Origin: Sinorhizobium fredii USDA 205
GTDB taxonomy: Bacteria; Pseudomonadota; Alphaproteobacteria; Rhizobiales; Rhizobiaceae
Direction: 5' to 3'
Assembly (NCBI RefSeq): GCF_001461695.1
Contig: NZ_AUTC01000168.1
Span: 1-36,621 of the forward strand
DNA: 36,621 bases
Positions 16,179 to 24,547 of this stretch are shown here, piece by piece (positions within the stretch are counted from its first letter, which is position 1; each line of letters begins with the position of its first letter). The notes beneath the pieces were generated by a model. It ran no database searches, had not been told where the DNA came from, and saw only the letters and a list, made by a program, of their open reading frames with translations. Both the position numbers and the translations under genes were made by a program.

Positions 16179-17189
16179 TCAGATATCGAAATTGATCATG
16201 TTGCGCATCACCCAGATGCCGATGCTCATCCAGACGGCCGAAGCGCCCATGATGATGTGGCCGCGCGGATCGGTGAAAAGCACCATCATGTATTCCGGCG
16301 ATGTCAGGTAGACGAGCGTCGCCACGATGAACGGCAAAGCGCCGATGATGCAGGCCGAGGCCTTGGCCTCCATGGAGAGCGCGCCGACCTTCGCCTTCAT
16401 CTTCTTGCGCTCGCGCAGCACCTTGGAGAGGTTGCCGAGCGCTTCGGACAGGTTGCCGCCGGCCTGTGCCTGGATGGCGATGACGATCGCGAAGAAGTTG
16501 ACCTCGGGCAGCGGGACGCTCTGGATCATGCGGGCGCAGGCATCCGGCACGTTGAGACCGACCTGCTGGGATTCGACGACGCGGCGGAACTCCGTCTTCA
16601 CCGGATCCTGACCGTCGCTGGCGATCAGCCGCAAGGCGTCGTTGAGCGGCAGACCGGACTTGATCGAGCGGACCATGACGTCGAGAGCGTTCGGAAACTC
16701 GTCGAGGAATTTCTTGCAGCGCCGCTTGACCATCGCCCCGACCAGCCAGCGCGGCAGACCCGCCGCGGTGATCAGTGCGACGCCGGCGGCAATCCACAGG
16801 CCGGCGCCGGCGAGCAAGACGACGATCAGTGCGAACAGGCCGAAGATCGCGCTGAAGACATAGAACTGCGTCGGGGAGATCGACAGGTTGGCCTGCACCA
16901 GCCGCTTCCTCATGGACGGGGCGGCATTCGCCGACTTTTCCTGCTGCTTCTTCTCGAGCTCCTTCAACGAATCCTGCACGGACTTGCGCCGCTTCGACAT
17001 TTCGTTGACGCGGTCGCGCGCCGCCTTGATCTTGGCTCGGTCCGTCTCGGCGGCGCTGACGCGGCGCAGCCGGCCTTCGGCCTTCTTGTCGTTCTCGATC
17101 CGGGAATAGAGCACACCGTAGGCGAGCGCCGCCGCGGCAATCGCGACGAGGCCGGCCAGTGCCAGAACGGTGATGTCTATGCCGAACAT
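16179..17189 (-). CDS. tadB: Tad pilus platform protein TadB
   Basis: 336 residues, T2SS F family. An N-terminal TM helix (TVLALAGLVAIAAAALAYGVL) is followed by a charged, probably coiled segment (KKAEGRLRRVSAAETDRAK through LKELEKKQQEKSA). Paired TM helices come next (YVFSAIFGLFALIVVLLAGA, AGVALITAAG). The cytoplasmic core has FPNALDVMVRSIKSGLPLND, QAQAGGNLSEALGNLSKVLR and KMKAKVGALSMEAKAS, all hallmarks. Two C-terminal helices end it. It partners TadC and the CpaF ATPase. It is separated from cpaF by 211 bp filled by a repeat mosaic, unusual inside an operon. Confidence 0.94.
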   Translation of the reverse strand: MFGIDITVLALAGLVAIAAAALAYGVLYSRIENDKKAEGRLRRVSAAETDRAKIKAARDRVNEMSKRRKSVQDSLKELEKKQQEKSANAAPSMRKRLVQANLSISPTQFYVFSAIFGLFALIVVLLAGAGLWIAAGVALITAAGLPRWLVGAMVKRRCKKFLDEFPNALDVMVRSIKSGLPLNDALRLIASDGQDPVKTEFRRVVESQQVGLNVPDACARMIQSVPLPEVNFFAIVIAIQAQAGGNLSEALGNLSKVLRERKKMKAKVGALSMEAKASACIIGALPFIVATLVYLTSPEYMMVLFTDPRGHIIMGASAVWMSIGIWVMRNMINFDI

Positions 17190-17248
17190 CGCTTGGTCTG
17201 TTCCTTTGCTTCAGCGGCGCGGGCTGAACGCCGCAGAGTTCCTTGTTG

Positions 17249-17400
17249 GAGCGGGATGCGGGCGGAAAACCGCACACACTTTTCCTCATCCCGCTCTAAA
17301 GCGCGTCGCGTTCAAACGTATTCACGCGGCGCGCTTTAGGTCTTTGTTTTTGTTGCATGTCGTCATCCCGAAACCGCTGCACACTTTCGGGCGACATGCA
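17249..17400. repeat. Three-palindrome mosaic repeat (RIME/ABC-like) between cpaF and tadB
   Basis: There are three adjoining palindromes. At 17354-17400 tgcatgtcg...cgacatgca has inner arms cccgaaa/tttcggg. At 17297-17338 taaagcgcg...cgcgcttta. At 17249-17296 gagcgggatg...catcccgctc. The first two occur in the same order and spacing at 26333-26431 in the opposite strand sense. This fits the Rhizobium-specific intergenic mosaic elements (RIME1) and the A/B/C palindromes known from S. meliloti; the naming is from memory. The element begins directly at the cpaF stop codon and could form strong RNA hairpins in the operon transcript. Confidence 0.8.
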
Positions 17401-18870
17401 TTAGTTCTTTTCCATCGCATCGAGCGTGGCGGCGAGCCGCTTGTCCTCGTTGAAGTAGCGGGCGCGGTCCCAGAAATGCGGCCGGCCGATACCGGTCGAA
17501 ACATGGCGGCCGATGATCCTTCCATTGGCGTCCTCGCCGTCGATCTCGTAGCGCATCAGGTCCTGGGTGACGATCACGTCCCCTTCCATGCCGGTCACTT
17601 CGGTGACATGGGTGATGCGGCGCGAGCCGTCGCGCAGACGCGAGGCCTGGATGATGACGTCGACGGAGCCGGCGATGATTTCCCGAACGGTCTTGGCCGG
17701 CAACGTGTAGCCGCCCATGGCGATCATCGATTCCATGCGGCTCAGGCACTCGCGCGGCGTGTTGGCGTGGATCGTGCCCATCGAGCCGTCATGGCCGGTG
17801 TTCATCGCCTGCAGCAGGTCGAAGACCTCCGGGCCGCGCACTTCGCCGACGATGATGCGTTCCGGGCGCATGCGCAGGCAGTTCTTGATCAGGTCGCGCA
17901 TGGTGATCTGGCCCTCGCCCTCGATGTTCGGCGGGCGGGTTTCGAGACGAACCACATGCGGCTGCTGCAGTTGCAATTCGGCGGAGTCTTCGCAGGTGAT
18001 GATCCGCTCGTCGATGTCGATATAGCGCGTCAGGCAGTTCAACAGCGTCGTCTTGCCGGAGCCGGTGCCGCCGGAAATGACGATGTTGCAGCGGACGCGG
18101 CCGATGATCTGCAGCAGAGTGGCACCTGCCGGCGTGATCGAGCCGAAGCGCACGAGCTGCTCCAGCGTCAGCTTGTCTTTCTTGAACTTGCGGATCGTCA
18201 GCGCCGTTCCGTCGATCGCCAGCGGCGGAGCGATGACGTTGACGCGCGAGCCGTCCGGCAGGCGCGCGTCGCAGATGGGGCTCGATTCGTCGACGCGCCG
18301 ACCCACCTGGCTGACGATGCGCTGGCAGATCGACAGGAGCTGGGCATTGTCGCGAAAGCGGACGTCCGACTCCTCGACCTTGCCGCCGACTTCGATGAAG
18401 GTCTGGCCGGCACCATTGACCATGATGTCGGCGATGTCGTCGCGCGCCAAGAGCGGCTCGAGCGGCCCATAGCCGAGCACGTCGTTGCAGATGTCGTCGA
18501 GCAGTTCCTCCTGCTCGGCGATCGACATCGCGAAGTTCTTGATGGTGATGATGTCGTTGACGATGTCGCGGATTTCCTCGCGCGCGCTCTCGGTATCGAG
18601 CTTGGCCAGTTGCGACAGATCGATCGTGTCGATCAGCGCGGAGAAGACCTGCGACTTCGTATCGTAATAGTCCTCCGCCCGCGGCGTGCGACGACGCGCC
18701 GGGGCGGCCGCTGGTTGCGGACGGGGCGCGGCAGCTGCCGGTTCGGCGAGAATCGGCGCGGCGGCACGCTCCATCACCGTCGACGGCCCGACCGGCATGG
18801 ATGGTGGCATCACGGGCGATTGCGCGCCAGTCTTGCCAAAACCTTCATTTCCGCGTTTGCCAAACATCAC
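17401..18870 (-). CDS. cpaF: Tad pilus assembly ATPase CpaF/TadA
   Basis: 489 residues of the type II/IV secretion ATPase family. The first 65 residues are Pro/Ala-rich and variable. The N-terminal domain follows (DDICNDVLGYGPLEPLLARD, IADIMVNGAGQTFIEVGGKV). The ATPase core then shows VISGGTGSGKTTLLN (Walker A near 268), an acidic Asp box (CEDSAELQLQQPHVVRLE), PERIIVGEVRGPEVFDLLQA (Walker B), and the His box (GHDGSMGTIHANTPRE). All are intact. It hexamerises in the cytoplasm and drives Flp pilin assembly on TadB/TadC. The stop codon touches a large palindromic repeat. It starts 75 bp after cpaE. Confidence 0.96.
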   Translation of the reverse strand: MMFGKRGNEGFGKTGAQSPVMPPSMPVGPSTVMERAAAPILAEPAAAAPRPQPAAAPARRRTPRAEDYYDTKSQVFSALIDTIDLSQLAKLDTESAREEIRDIVNDIITIKNFAMSIAEQEELLDDICNDVLGYGPLEPLLARDDIADIMVNGAGQTFIEVGGKVEESDVRFRDNAQLLSICQRIVSQVGRRVDESSPICDARLPDGSRVNVIAPPLAIDGTALTIRKFKKDKLTLEQLVRFGSITPAGATLLQIIGRVRCNIVISGGTGSGKTTLLNCLTRYIDIDERIITCEDSAELQLQQPHVVRLETRPPNIEGEGQITMRDLIKNCLRMRPERIIVGEVRGPEVFDLLQAMNTGHDGSMGTIHANTPRECLSRMESMIAMGGYTLPAKTVREIIAGSVDVIIQASRLRDGSRRITHVTEVTGMEGDVIVTQDLMRYEIDGEDANGRIIGRHVSTGIGRPHFWDRARYFNEDKRLAATLDAMEKN

Positions 18871-18945
18871 TTCATTCCGCTTGCTGCATCGATCCTTCGG
18901 TTTTTGTACACGACGGGCACCGAAACCGCTTCCGTCGCGCGATGC

Positions 18946-20229
18946 CTATCGCCTGCCGAGCTTTGCCAGAACCTTGCCGAGGCCGCCCCTACGCGCCTTC
19001 TTGATCGCCGTGCGTCCGGTCAAGAGATGGGCAAGCTGCGAGAACGTCTCGGCGGCCGGGGATTTCCTGTCGATCTCGCCGATCATCCGCCCGCTGTTGG
19101 CGGCGTTTCCGAAGAGCACGGCATCGAAGGGGATGATCGCGGCAGCCTCGATTTCCAAGGACTCGCAGAATTCGTTGGGGGCGATTTCCGGCCGCTTCGG
19201 CATGCCGACCTGGTTGAGGACCAGATGCGGCGCCCTGTCGTTCGGCCGAAGCTTCTTCAGGGCGTCGAGGAGATTCTTGGTGTTCCTGAGGCTCGCCAGA
19301 TCCGGAATGGCGGTGATCACCACCTCGTCGGCCTCGCCGAGGACCGAACGGGTCCAGTCCGACCAGCCATGCGGAATATCGAGGACCGAAACGGGGGCGC
19401 TGCGCTGCAGGATTTCGAGGATCGGCTGGAAGGCGCCCGCCTCGAAATCATAGGCGCGGTCGAGCATCGAGGGAGCGGCGAGCAGCGACAGGTGCTCGGA
19501 GCACTTGGTGAGAAGCCGATCGAGAAAGACCTCGTCCAGCCGGTCCGGCGCCGAGACTGCCTCGGAAATCCCCTGCGGCGGGTCCTGGTCGAAATCGATA
19601 TTCGCCGTGCCGTAGGGCAGATCGAGATCGGCGAGGATGGTTTCCGTCGAAAAGAGGTTGGAAATGCCCCAGGCGCAGTTGTGGGCGATGACGGACGAGC
19701 CGCAGCCCCCCTTGGCGCCAATGAAGGCGAGGCTTCGCCCGACCGGCTCGGCTTCGGGATCGACAAAGATCGCCGCAATCGCCCCCAGGAGATCCGCCAT
19801 TGCCACCGGCGCGACCATATATTCGGAGATGCCGTTGCGGATCAGTTCGCGATAGAGCGCGATATCGTTGTGGCGGCCGATGATGACGACCTTGGTACTC
19901 GGGTCGCAGACCGCGGCGAGCGGCGCCAGTTCCGCAAGCAGGGAGCGCGGCTCCGTGGCGGTCTCGAGGATGATCAGGTTGGGCGTCGAGACGCTCGCGA
20001 ACATGTTGGCGGCGGCGGCGATGCTGCCGCCGGTGATGCGAAGGCTCACCTTCGCCATGCGGCGGTCCTGCCCGCAGCGCTCCATGAGGCGCTGCATTGC
20101 CTCGCTCTCGCAGAAGCCATGGATCGAAATGCGCGGCAAAGGCCGAAGCTGATCGAGGTCACCGGGGCGCGACACCTCCGCCGCAAACTCGGCTCCGCCG
20201 GGGTCGATGCTGTATTCAATCGCGCTCAT
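18946..20229 (-). CDS. cpaE: Tad pilus localisation protein CpaE/TadZ
   Basis: 427 residues. The N-terminal half is a response-receiver-like domain (LIILETATEPRSLLAEL, TKVVIIGRHNDIALYRELIRNGISEY) without obvious phosphorylation function. The C-terminal half is a MinD/ParA-type ATPase fold beginning FIGAKGGCGSSVIAHNCAWG. The usual GKT of the P-loop is replaced by GSS, a change known in CpaE/TadZ proteins, so ATP hydrolysis is doubtful. ILADLDLPYGTANIDFDQDP follows. CpaE/TadZ places the pilus machine at the pole. The gene lies between cpaD (37 bp) and cpaF. Confidence 0.94.
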   Translation of the reverse strand: MSAIEYSIDPGGAEFAAEVSRPGDLDQLRPLPRISIHGFCESEAMQRLMERCGQDRRMAKVSLRITGGSIAAAANMFASVSTPNLIILETATEPRSLLAELAPLAAVCDPSTKVVIIGRHNDIALYRELIRNGISEYMVAPVAMADLLGAIAAIFVDPEAEPVGRSLAFIGAKGGCGSSVIAHNCAWGISNLFSTETILADLDLPYGTANIDFDQDPPQGISEAVSAPDRLDEVFLDRLLTKCSEHLSLLAAPSMLDRAYDFEAGAFQPILEILQRSAPVSVLDIPHGWSDWTRSVLGEADEVVITAIPDLASLRNTKNLLDALKKLRPNDRAPHLVLNQVGMPKRPEIAPNEFCESLEIEAAAIIPFDAVLFGNAANSGRMIGEIDRKSPAAETFSQLAHLLTGRTAIKKARRGGLGKVLAKLGRR

Positions 20230-20266
20230 CTTGGTCCCTCAAAATCCTGCATCACCCAACCGTCGC

Positions 20267-20968
20267 TCAGTCGTCCGAGGCCGCATCGCGCCAGGCGTCG
20301 ATCACCGCGCCGCGCTGCTCGGCGTCGACAGGCGACATCTGGCGCGGGCCGATCAGGTCCGTCGGATTGGCGATCTGGGCGGCGAGGTTGGACTGCGAAG
20401 CGCAGCCGAAATTGTAGTAATTGCGGTTCTCCATCGTCAGCGTGAGGTCCTCCGGCCACTCACCGCAGGGCGCGGTCTGGGCGGTGATCGCGACATAGCT
20501 CAAGCGGATCGGCGCGGCGTCGCCCGGCGCAAGCGCTTCGTAGCTGGTCTCGATCATTCTCTTCGGAGGCACGCCGGTTGAAGCCAGCAGTCGACGGATT
20601 TCCTTGCGGACGATCTGCGCGGCGTGGCTGTTGGCGGAGCCGCGCGGCAGCATGATCTGAATGACGCCGCTCGATGCACTGCGGTATTCGGTGGCAAAGC
20701 CGCGGATGACGTCGCGTGTGCCAGAGGTCAACCGCCTGTCACCGGAGGCGACCGGAATGTCGATCACCCGCTCTCCTTCGGCAATGACGATCGGATGGCG
20801 GGCGCGATAGTCGTCCGGGATCGAGCCGGTCGACAGATTGTCCTTGCTGCCGCAGCCTGCGAGCAGGCTGGCGACGATCGCCAATGCGGCCATCCGGGCG
20901 GAGGTGCGGGTCAGCGACATCGGGGCCGGCCTTTCAAGTCTTTTGTGAACTGCGTTTCGGTTGTGCAT
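20267..20968 (-). CDS. cpaD: Tad pilus assembly lipoprotein CpaD
   Basis: 233 residues. It has a signal peptide with lipobox (ALAIVASLLAGCGS), so it is an outer-membrane-directed lipoprotein; the true start may be the MSLTRTSARM methionine at residue 17. The family sequence DDYRARHPIVIAEGERVIDIPV is clear, followed by RLTSGTRDVIRGFATEYRS, the C-terminal NRNYYNFGCASQSNLAAQIANP and DLIGPRQMSPVDAEQR. The last two are strong CpaD landmarks. CpaD is thought to help the CpaC secretin assemble. It starts 8 bp after cpaC ends. Confidence 0.93.
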   Translation of the reverse strand: MHNRNAVHKRLERPAPMSLTRTSARMAALAIVASLLAGCGSKDNLSTGSIPDDYRARHPIVIAEGERVIDIPVASGDRRLTSGTRDVIRGFATEYRSASSGVIQIMLPRGSANSHAAQIVRKEIRRLLASTGVPPKRMIETSYEALAPGDAAPIRLSYVAITAQTAPCGEWPEDLTLTMENRNYYNFGCASQSNLAAQIANPTDLIGPRQMSPVDAEQRGAVIDAWRDAASDD

Positions 20969-20976
20969 GACCCGAC

Positions 20977-22512
20977 CTATTTGTAGATGAAGCCGACATT
21001 GCCGTGATAGCGGCCGACGGGGAGTGCCGCCTCGGGACGTCCGTAAATGCGGTTGACGCGGCCGACGAAGAAGCTTTCGAGATCGTTGGCCGGATTGAAA
21101 TTGTCGTCCGGTCGCGACAGCGCACTGCGGGCGACCGGCCGCACCAGATAGGGCGTCGCGATGATCACGAGTTCCGATTCATTGCGCTGGAAGTCCTTGC
21201 TGCGGAACAGCGTGCCGAGGATCGGTATCTTCGAGGCGCCGGGCAGGCCCGACATCGCCTGGCGGATGTTGTCCTGCACCAGACCGGCAATGACGATCGA
21301 GCCACCGGAGGGCAGTTCGACATTCGTTGAGGCCTCGCGTCGGCGGATGCCGAGGAAGGTGTTACCGGGGACGTTCACCGAGCCGTTGCCCGTTACGACC
21401 GAACCTTCATAGGTCGGCTCCGAAACATCCGTTTCGATCTGCAGGCTAATGCGGCCGGGACCGAGAACGACGGGCTTGAAATTCAGTCGAATACCATATT
21501 CGACATCGTTCACTTCGCGCGTTACTGTCGTTCCACCCGTAGCTTCGTCCGTGCCAACTTCCTGCGTGCCGGAAAGCCGGAATTCTCCCCCGACGTAGAA
21601 CTTCGCCTCCTGGCCCGAGATGGCCGTCAGGCTGGGCTCAGCCAGCGTACGCATGACGCCTGCCTGCTCCATCGCGTTGATGTAGCTCGAGATCGTCGTG
21701 CCGCCGATCGAGCCTCTTATGATCGCGTTGGTGCCAAGACTGATTGCGTCGCCGAGATTGGCCGGATTTCGGAAACTGATACCACTCTCGCCATCCGATA
21801 CACGACCATTGAAGCCGAGTTGCTTCAGCACCTGCCGACTGACTTCGGCAACGGTGACTTTCAGGGTCACCTGATCCTCGCCCTCGACCGTCAGCAGATT
21901 GACGATCTGGGAGGTCTGGCGAGCCTCGGCGAAAATGTCGGCATCGCCATTGGTGCCCTGGGCGGTGATGTTGCGGGTGGTCGCCTCGCCGCCCTTCAGG
22001 AAGGCGCGGGCAAGGTCGACGGCCTTGGTCGAATCAAGCGGGGTGCGCACGGATCCGGTCAGAACCACGTTGTCGGAGACGATCTCGACATTTATGTCCG
22101 CGTCGGGAATGAAGCGGCGCAGATTGGCTTCGAGGCCGGCCACATCGCGCTCGACGGCAACATCGAGGCTGACGATCTCCTCGCCGTTCGGGCCGAAAAC
22201 GAAGATGTTCGTCTGACCGACCGCCTTGCCGAACAGGTAGATGCGGCGCGATGTGCGCGTGACGGCATCGGCAAGCGCCGGATCGGCAACGAGGATATCG
22301 TGGGCGTCTGTGGGGAGATCGACGACCACGGCCTTGTTGAGGCCGAGATTGACCTTTTTCTTGACGCCCGGACCACTCTCGACGATCCGGACCACCGACG
22401 AGGCGGCGGCTTCCGCGGTCGGGACCGAAGGCAGTATCATGCCGGAGAATGTCAGTGAGAATGACAGACCGGCTGCGAGACAGGTCCGAAATGTGTTTCC
22501 GCTCCGCTTCAC
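20977..22512 (-). CDS. cpaC: Tad pilus outer-membrane secretin CpaC/RcpA
   Basis: 511 residues with an N-terminal signal peptide (LAAGLSFSLTFSGMILPSVPTAEA). Domain order: pilus N-terminal domain (NLGLNKAVVVDLPTDAHDIL through IVSLDVAVERD, residues about 57-125), a BON-like domain (LRRFIPDADINVEIVSDNVV and LTGSVRTP), then the secretin core from about residue 215 (VTLKVTVAEVSRQVLKQLGF, ISGQEAKFYVGGEF, VLGPGRISLQIETDVSEP). It ends with VELPSGGSIVIAGLVQD and LGTLFRSKDFQRNESELVII. It forms the ring through which the pilus leaves. It starts 18 bp after cpaB. Confidence 0.96.
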   Translation of the reverse strand: MKRSGNTFRTCLAAGLSFSLTFSGMILPSVPTAEAAASSVVRIVESGPGVKKKVNLGLNKAVVVDLPTDAHDILVADPALADAVTRTSRRIYLFGKAVGQTNIFVFGPNGEEIVSLDVAVERDVAGLEANLRRFIPDADINVEIVSDNVVLTGSVRTPLDSTKAVDLARAFLKGGEATTRNITAQGTNGDADIFAEARQTSQIVNLLTVEGEDQVTLKVTVAEVSRQVLKQLGFNGRVSDGESGISFRNPANLGDAISLGTNAIIRGSIGGTTISSYINAMEQAGVMRTLAEPSLTAISGQEAKFYVGGEFRLSGTQEVGTDEATGGTTVTREVNDVEYGIRLNFKPVVLGPGRISLQIETDVSEPTYEGSVVTGNGSVNVPGNTFLGIRRREASTNVELPSGGSIVIAGLVQDNIRQAMSGLPGASKIPILGTLFRSKDFQRNESELVIIATPYLVRPVARSALSRPDDNFNPANDLESFFVGRVNRIYGRPEAALPVGRYHGNVGFIYK

Positions 22513-22530
22513 GTTGCGCCCCGTCCGATC

Positions 22531-23346
22531 TTACTGCTGGTTCTGCGTTGTGGTGGTGGTGCCATCGTTCTTGACGATGGAACCGGATTTGATGACCTGA
22601 ATGCTCGGCTGGCCGTCGCCGCTCAAAAGGTAGTCGGCCGCTTCCGTATCGGCTTCCTGAGCATCCGCGACGCTGCGTAGCGCCAGCGAAATGCGCTCGG
22701 CCATCTGCTGCGCGACCGTCATCACTTTCGATTGGTCGGGCGTGAGCTCGAGGGTCGCCGTGGTGCCGATGACGGATTTCGAGCCGTCATCCTTCTCCTC
22801 GACCTGCTGGTCGATCGCCAGCACCCGGACATTGCTGAGCACGGTTTCGGTCAGATAGACGTCGCCGTCGGACTTGCGGACCATGATGACGTCGACCCTG
22901 TCGTTGGGCAGGATGAAGCCGCCAGCACCGGTCGCGACGGTGATTTCCGTGGCGACGGCCCGCTTCCCGGCCGGCAGCAGCGACGACATGATGCGGTTGG
23001 AGGGATCGGCGATCTTTTCCTGGCGGAGGGGCTCGCCGTCGAAGAGCGGCAGGCGGACGACCGCGCCGGATAGATCGTCGATTGCCGCGGGACGGTTTTC
23101 CTCGGTGATCATACCGTCGGCCACGCCGTCTTTCGGCCAGGCCATCCAGTGGATCGAATCGCCGCCGAGCCGGGAACCCACCGGCAGGCTCTTGCTTGCG
23201 ACGAGGACATTGATACTCGGCGCCTGCTCGACGAGCGGTTCCGCCGTCCTTTGCGCGGGAGCACGGGTGAGCTTCATCGCCAATAGCCCAGCCATTGCCG
23301 CGGAACCCACGGCCACCGCCAGAATGATGATGCGCACCGGTTTCAT
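22531..23346 (-). CDS. cpaB: Tad pilus assembly protein CpaB/RcpC
   Basis: 271 residues. One N-terminal TM or signal segment (IIILAVAVGSAAMAGLLAMK) is followed by a SAF domain (INVLVASKSLPVGSRLGGDS, HWMAWPKDGVADGM) and the RcpC/CpaB domain (RLPLFDGEPLRQEKIADPSN, LPAGKRAVATEITVATGAGG, FILPNDRVDVIMVRKSD). The last 30 residues are polar with a Thr/Gln tail (NDGTTTTTQNQQ). It is periplasmic and thought to stabilise or gate the secretin. It lies 124 bp after cpaA, enough for an extra promoter; that gap contains two GTTAAC sites. Confidence 0.94.
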   Translation of the reverse strand: MKPVRIIILAVAVGSAAMAGLLAMKLTRAPAQRTAEPLVEQAPSINVLVASKSLPVGSRLGGDSIHWMAWPKDGVADGMITEENRPAAIDDLSGAVVRLPLFDGEPLRQEKIADPSNRIMSSLLPAGKRAVATEITVATGAGGFILPNDRVDVIMVRKSDGDVYLTETVLSNVRVLAIDQQVEEKDDGSKSVIGTTATLELTPDQSKVMTVAQQMAERISLALRSVADAQEADTEAADYLLSGDGQPSIQVIKSGSIVKNDGTTTTTQNQQ

Positions 23347-23470
23347 GATCTCTAAGCCCCTGAAATACCCCGGGGACAGATTGATCAGGAATTGGTGTAA
23401 TTATAGTTAACGGATCGCTTATGAACGCGGTTAACGAGAAGTAATCAGCGATTTCACAACTATGCCGTGG
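23347..23470. other. Gap between cpaA and cpaB with two GTTAAC sites
   Basis: 124 bp, AT-richer than its neighbours. It holds gttaac at about 23405-23410 and at about 23429-23434, spaced 24 bp centre to centre, on a background of cttatgaacgcgg. A separate promoter for cpaB onward is possible. I could not place convincing -35/-10 boxes. Confidence 0.3.
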
Positions 23471-23983
23471 TCACCAAAGTTGCGCGAAAGCGGCTTCCAT
23501 CAGCGGCGATGAGGCATAAGCGGCAAAGCCGCCGAGCGCGATCGCGATGCCATAGGGTATTTTCTTCGCCGTCAGTAGCAACCGCGGTACCGGAATGCCG
23601 CTCGCCAGGATCGCGTTCTCCTGTCTCCTCAAGAGAAGTACGGCCAGGGTCAAAACCCCACCGCAAATCGAGACATACACCAGAAAGGCCACGAGCGACG
23701 CGTCGAGGCCGAACCAGATGGCGCAGGCGGTCAGAAGCTTGGCATCGCCGCCACCCATGATATTGACCGCGAAGAGGCAGAAGCAGACGGCAAAGACCAG
23801 GGCGGCGGCCGCCACGTGGAGCCCGATCTCTCCAAGGCCGAGGCCAGCAAACGGCGCGATGACGAAAAATGCGCCGAGCAGGATGGCCGACACCCGGTTT
23901 GGAATCGTCATCGTCAGCAGATCCGAGATGGCCGCGAAAGCCAGGCAAAACGGAAAGACGACGAAGGCGGCAGCTATGGTCAT
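23471..23983 (-). CDS. cpaA: Prepilin peptidase CpaA/TadV
   Basis: 170 residues of the A24 aspartic prepilin peptidase family, the short CpaA form without the methylase domain. The two catalytic aspartates are visible: ISDLLTMTIPNRVS near residue 21, and MGGGDAKLLTACAIWFG near 74 (GxGD motif). Six hydrophobic segments cover most of the protein. It cleaves the Flp leader after Gly. It lies second in the operon, 129 bp after pilA, beyond the pilA terminator, so it is probably expressed at a lower level than pilin by read-through or its own promoter. Confidence 0.93.
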   Translation of the reverse strand: MTIAAAFVVFPFCLAFAAISDLLTMTIPNRVSAILLGAFFVIAPFAGLGLGEIGLHVAAAALVFAVCFCLFAVNIMGGGDAKLLTACAIWFGLDASLVAFLVYVSICGGVLTLAVLLLRRQENAILASGIPVPRLLLTAKKIPYGIAIALGGFAAYASSPLMEAAFAQLW

Positions 23984-24049
23984 CTCACTCTCCGAGGCGC
24001 ATTCCGCCTAAGGAACAGACGCGCGCGACAACCGCGCGATACAGGCAGT

Positions 24050-24083
24050 AAAGAAAGGGTCGCTTCAAGACTGAAACGACCCT
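24050..24083 (-). terminator. Rho-independent terminator downstream of pilA
   Basis: Read on the minus strand, AGGGTCG-TTTCAGTCTTGAAG-CGACCCT forms a 7-bp GC-rich stem, extended by TTCA/TGAA with one mismatch. The run TTTCTTTACT follows. It lies 30 bp after the pilA stop and before cpaA. It would let pilin mRNA accumulate above the rest of the operon. Confidence 0.75.
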
Positions 24084-24112
24084 CTCCACAGTTCAACAAA
24101 ACACGCGACAGC

Positions 24113-24295
24113 TTACATGTTGTCAGCGGCAGTCTTCATCTCGTCCTTGAGGCCGGTGAACAGCAGGTCGAGCTGGTCGCCGAGCGCCGTTGCGCCGGTG
24201 ATGAGCGCTACGGAGATCAGGGCCGCGATCAGGCCGTATTCGATGGCCGTCGCACCGGATTCGTCCTTCATCAGGCGGGCGAAAATGGTCTTCAT
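24113..24295 (-). CDS. pilA: Flp/Fap-type pilin (major type IVb pilin)
   Basis: 60 residues, the usual size for Flp prepilins. The short basic leader MKTIFARLMKDESG ends in Gly, followed by ATAIEYGLIAALISVALI, which carries the Glu5-Tyr6 pair that defines Flp pilins. Cleavage between Gly14 and Ala15 by CpaA is expected. The C-terminal tail (GLKDEMKTAADNM) is short and charged. A good Shine-Dalgarno (GTAGGAG, 7 nt before the ATG) and a terminator straight after the gene mark it as the strongly expressed first gene of the tad operon. It is divergent from the plus-strand pilus genes. Confidence 0.96.
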   Translation of the reverse strand: MKTIFARLMKDESGATAIEYGLIAALISVALITGATALGDQLDLLFTGLKDEMKTAADNM

Positions 24296-24547
24296 GGAGT
24301 TTCTCCTACTTCACGTTGTTGTTCAGCACGTCCGCCAACTGTTTGCCGTTGATCGGATACCCTGAAATTATCGGGGGCGAATTGCCATCGGCTTAAGGAA
24401 ACCGGTTAGCGTGAAGTAAACGGGCCATCGCTCTTTCTTGGGTAAATGTCCCGGGAAGAGAAGCAGTAAATTGCGCACCACTAATGTAACCTTTCATTCA
24501 CCAAAACAGGCCAAGATGCGGGCAGCCATTCGCCATCAGGACGCGCC
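24296..24547. other. Divergent promoter region between pilA and the secretin-N gene
   Basis: 252 bp, clearly AT-richer than the flanks. It must contain the pilA promoter (minus) and that of the 24548 gene (plus). Seen: cttaaggaaaccggttagcg at about 24394 with TTAA and TTAG spaced 9 rather than the 7 of a CtrA site, and an AT-rich run at 24465-24505 (taaattgcgcaccactaatg). I could not assign firm promoter boxes. Confidence 0.4.

Noticed and set aside
15633..17339. Plus-strand open frame of 568 codons opposite tadC and tadB
   Set aside because: It is antisense to conserved platform proteins, and its end runs into the palindromic repeat.
18871..18945. Possible further copy of the mosaic palindrome between cpaE and cpaF
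   Set aside because: Only loose similarity (accgaaaccgctt); no inverted arms of useful length.
18946..20229. Broken P-loop in CpaE (GSS instead of GKT) as a sign of an inactive gene
   Set aside because: Altered P-loops are common in CpaE/TadZ proteins; the rest of the gene is intact.
17170..20445. Very long plus-strand open frame (1091 codons) opposite tadB-cpaF-cpaE
   Set aside because: It is antisense to three well-defined tad genes, has the Arg/Asp/His-rich composition of GC-driven shadow frames, and shows no domain.
24380..24420. Possible CtrA site upstream of pilA (TTAA and TTAG)
   Set aside because: The spacing is 9, not 7 bases, so it does not fit the consensus.
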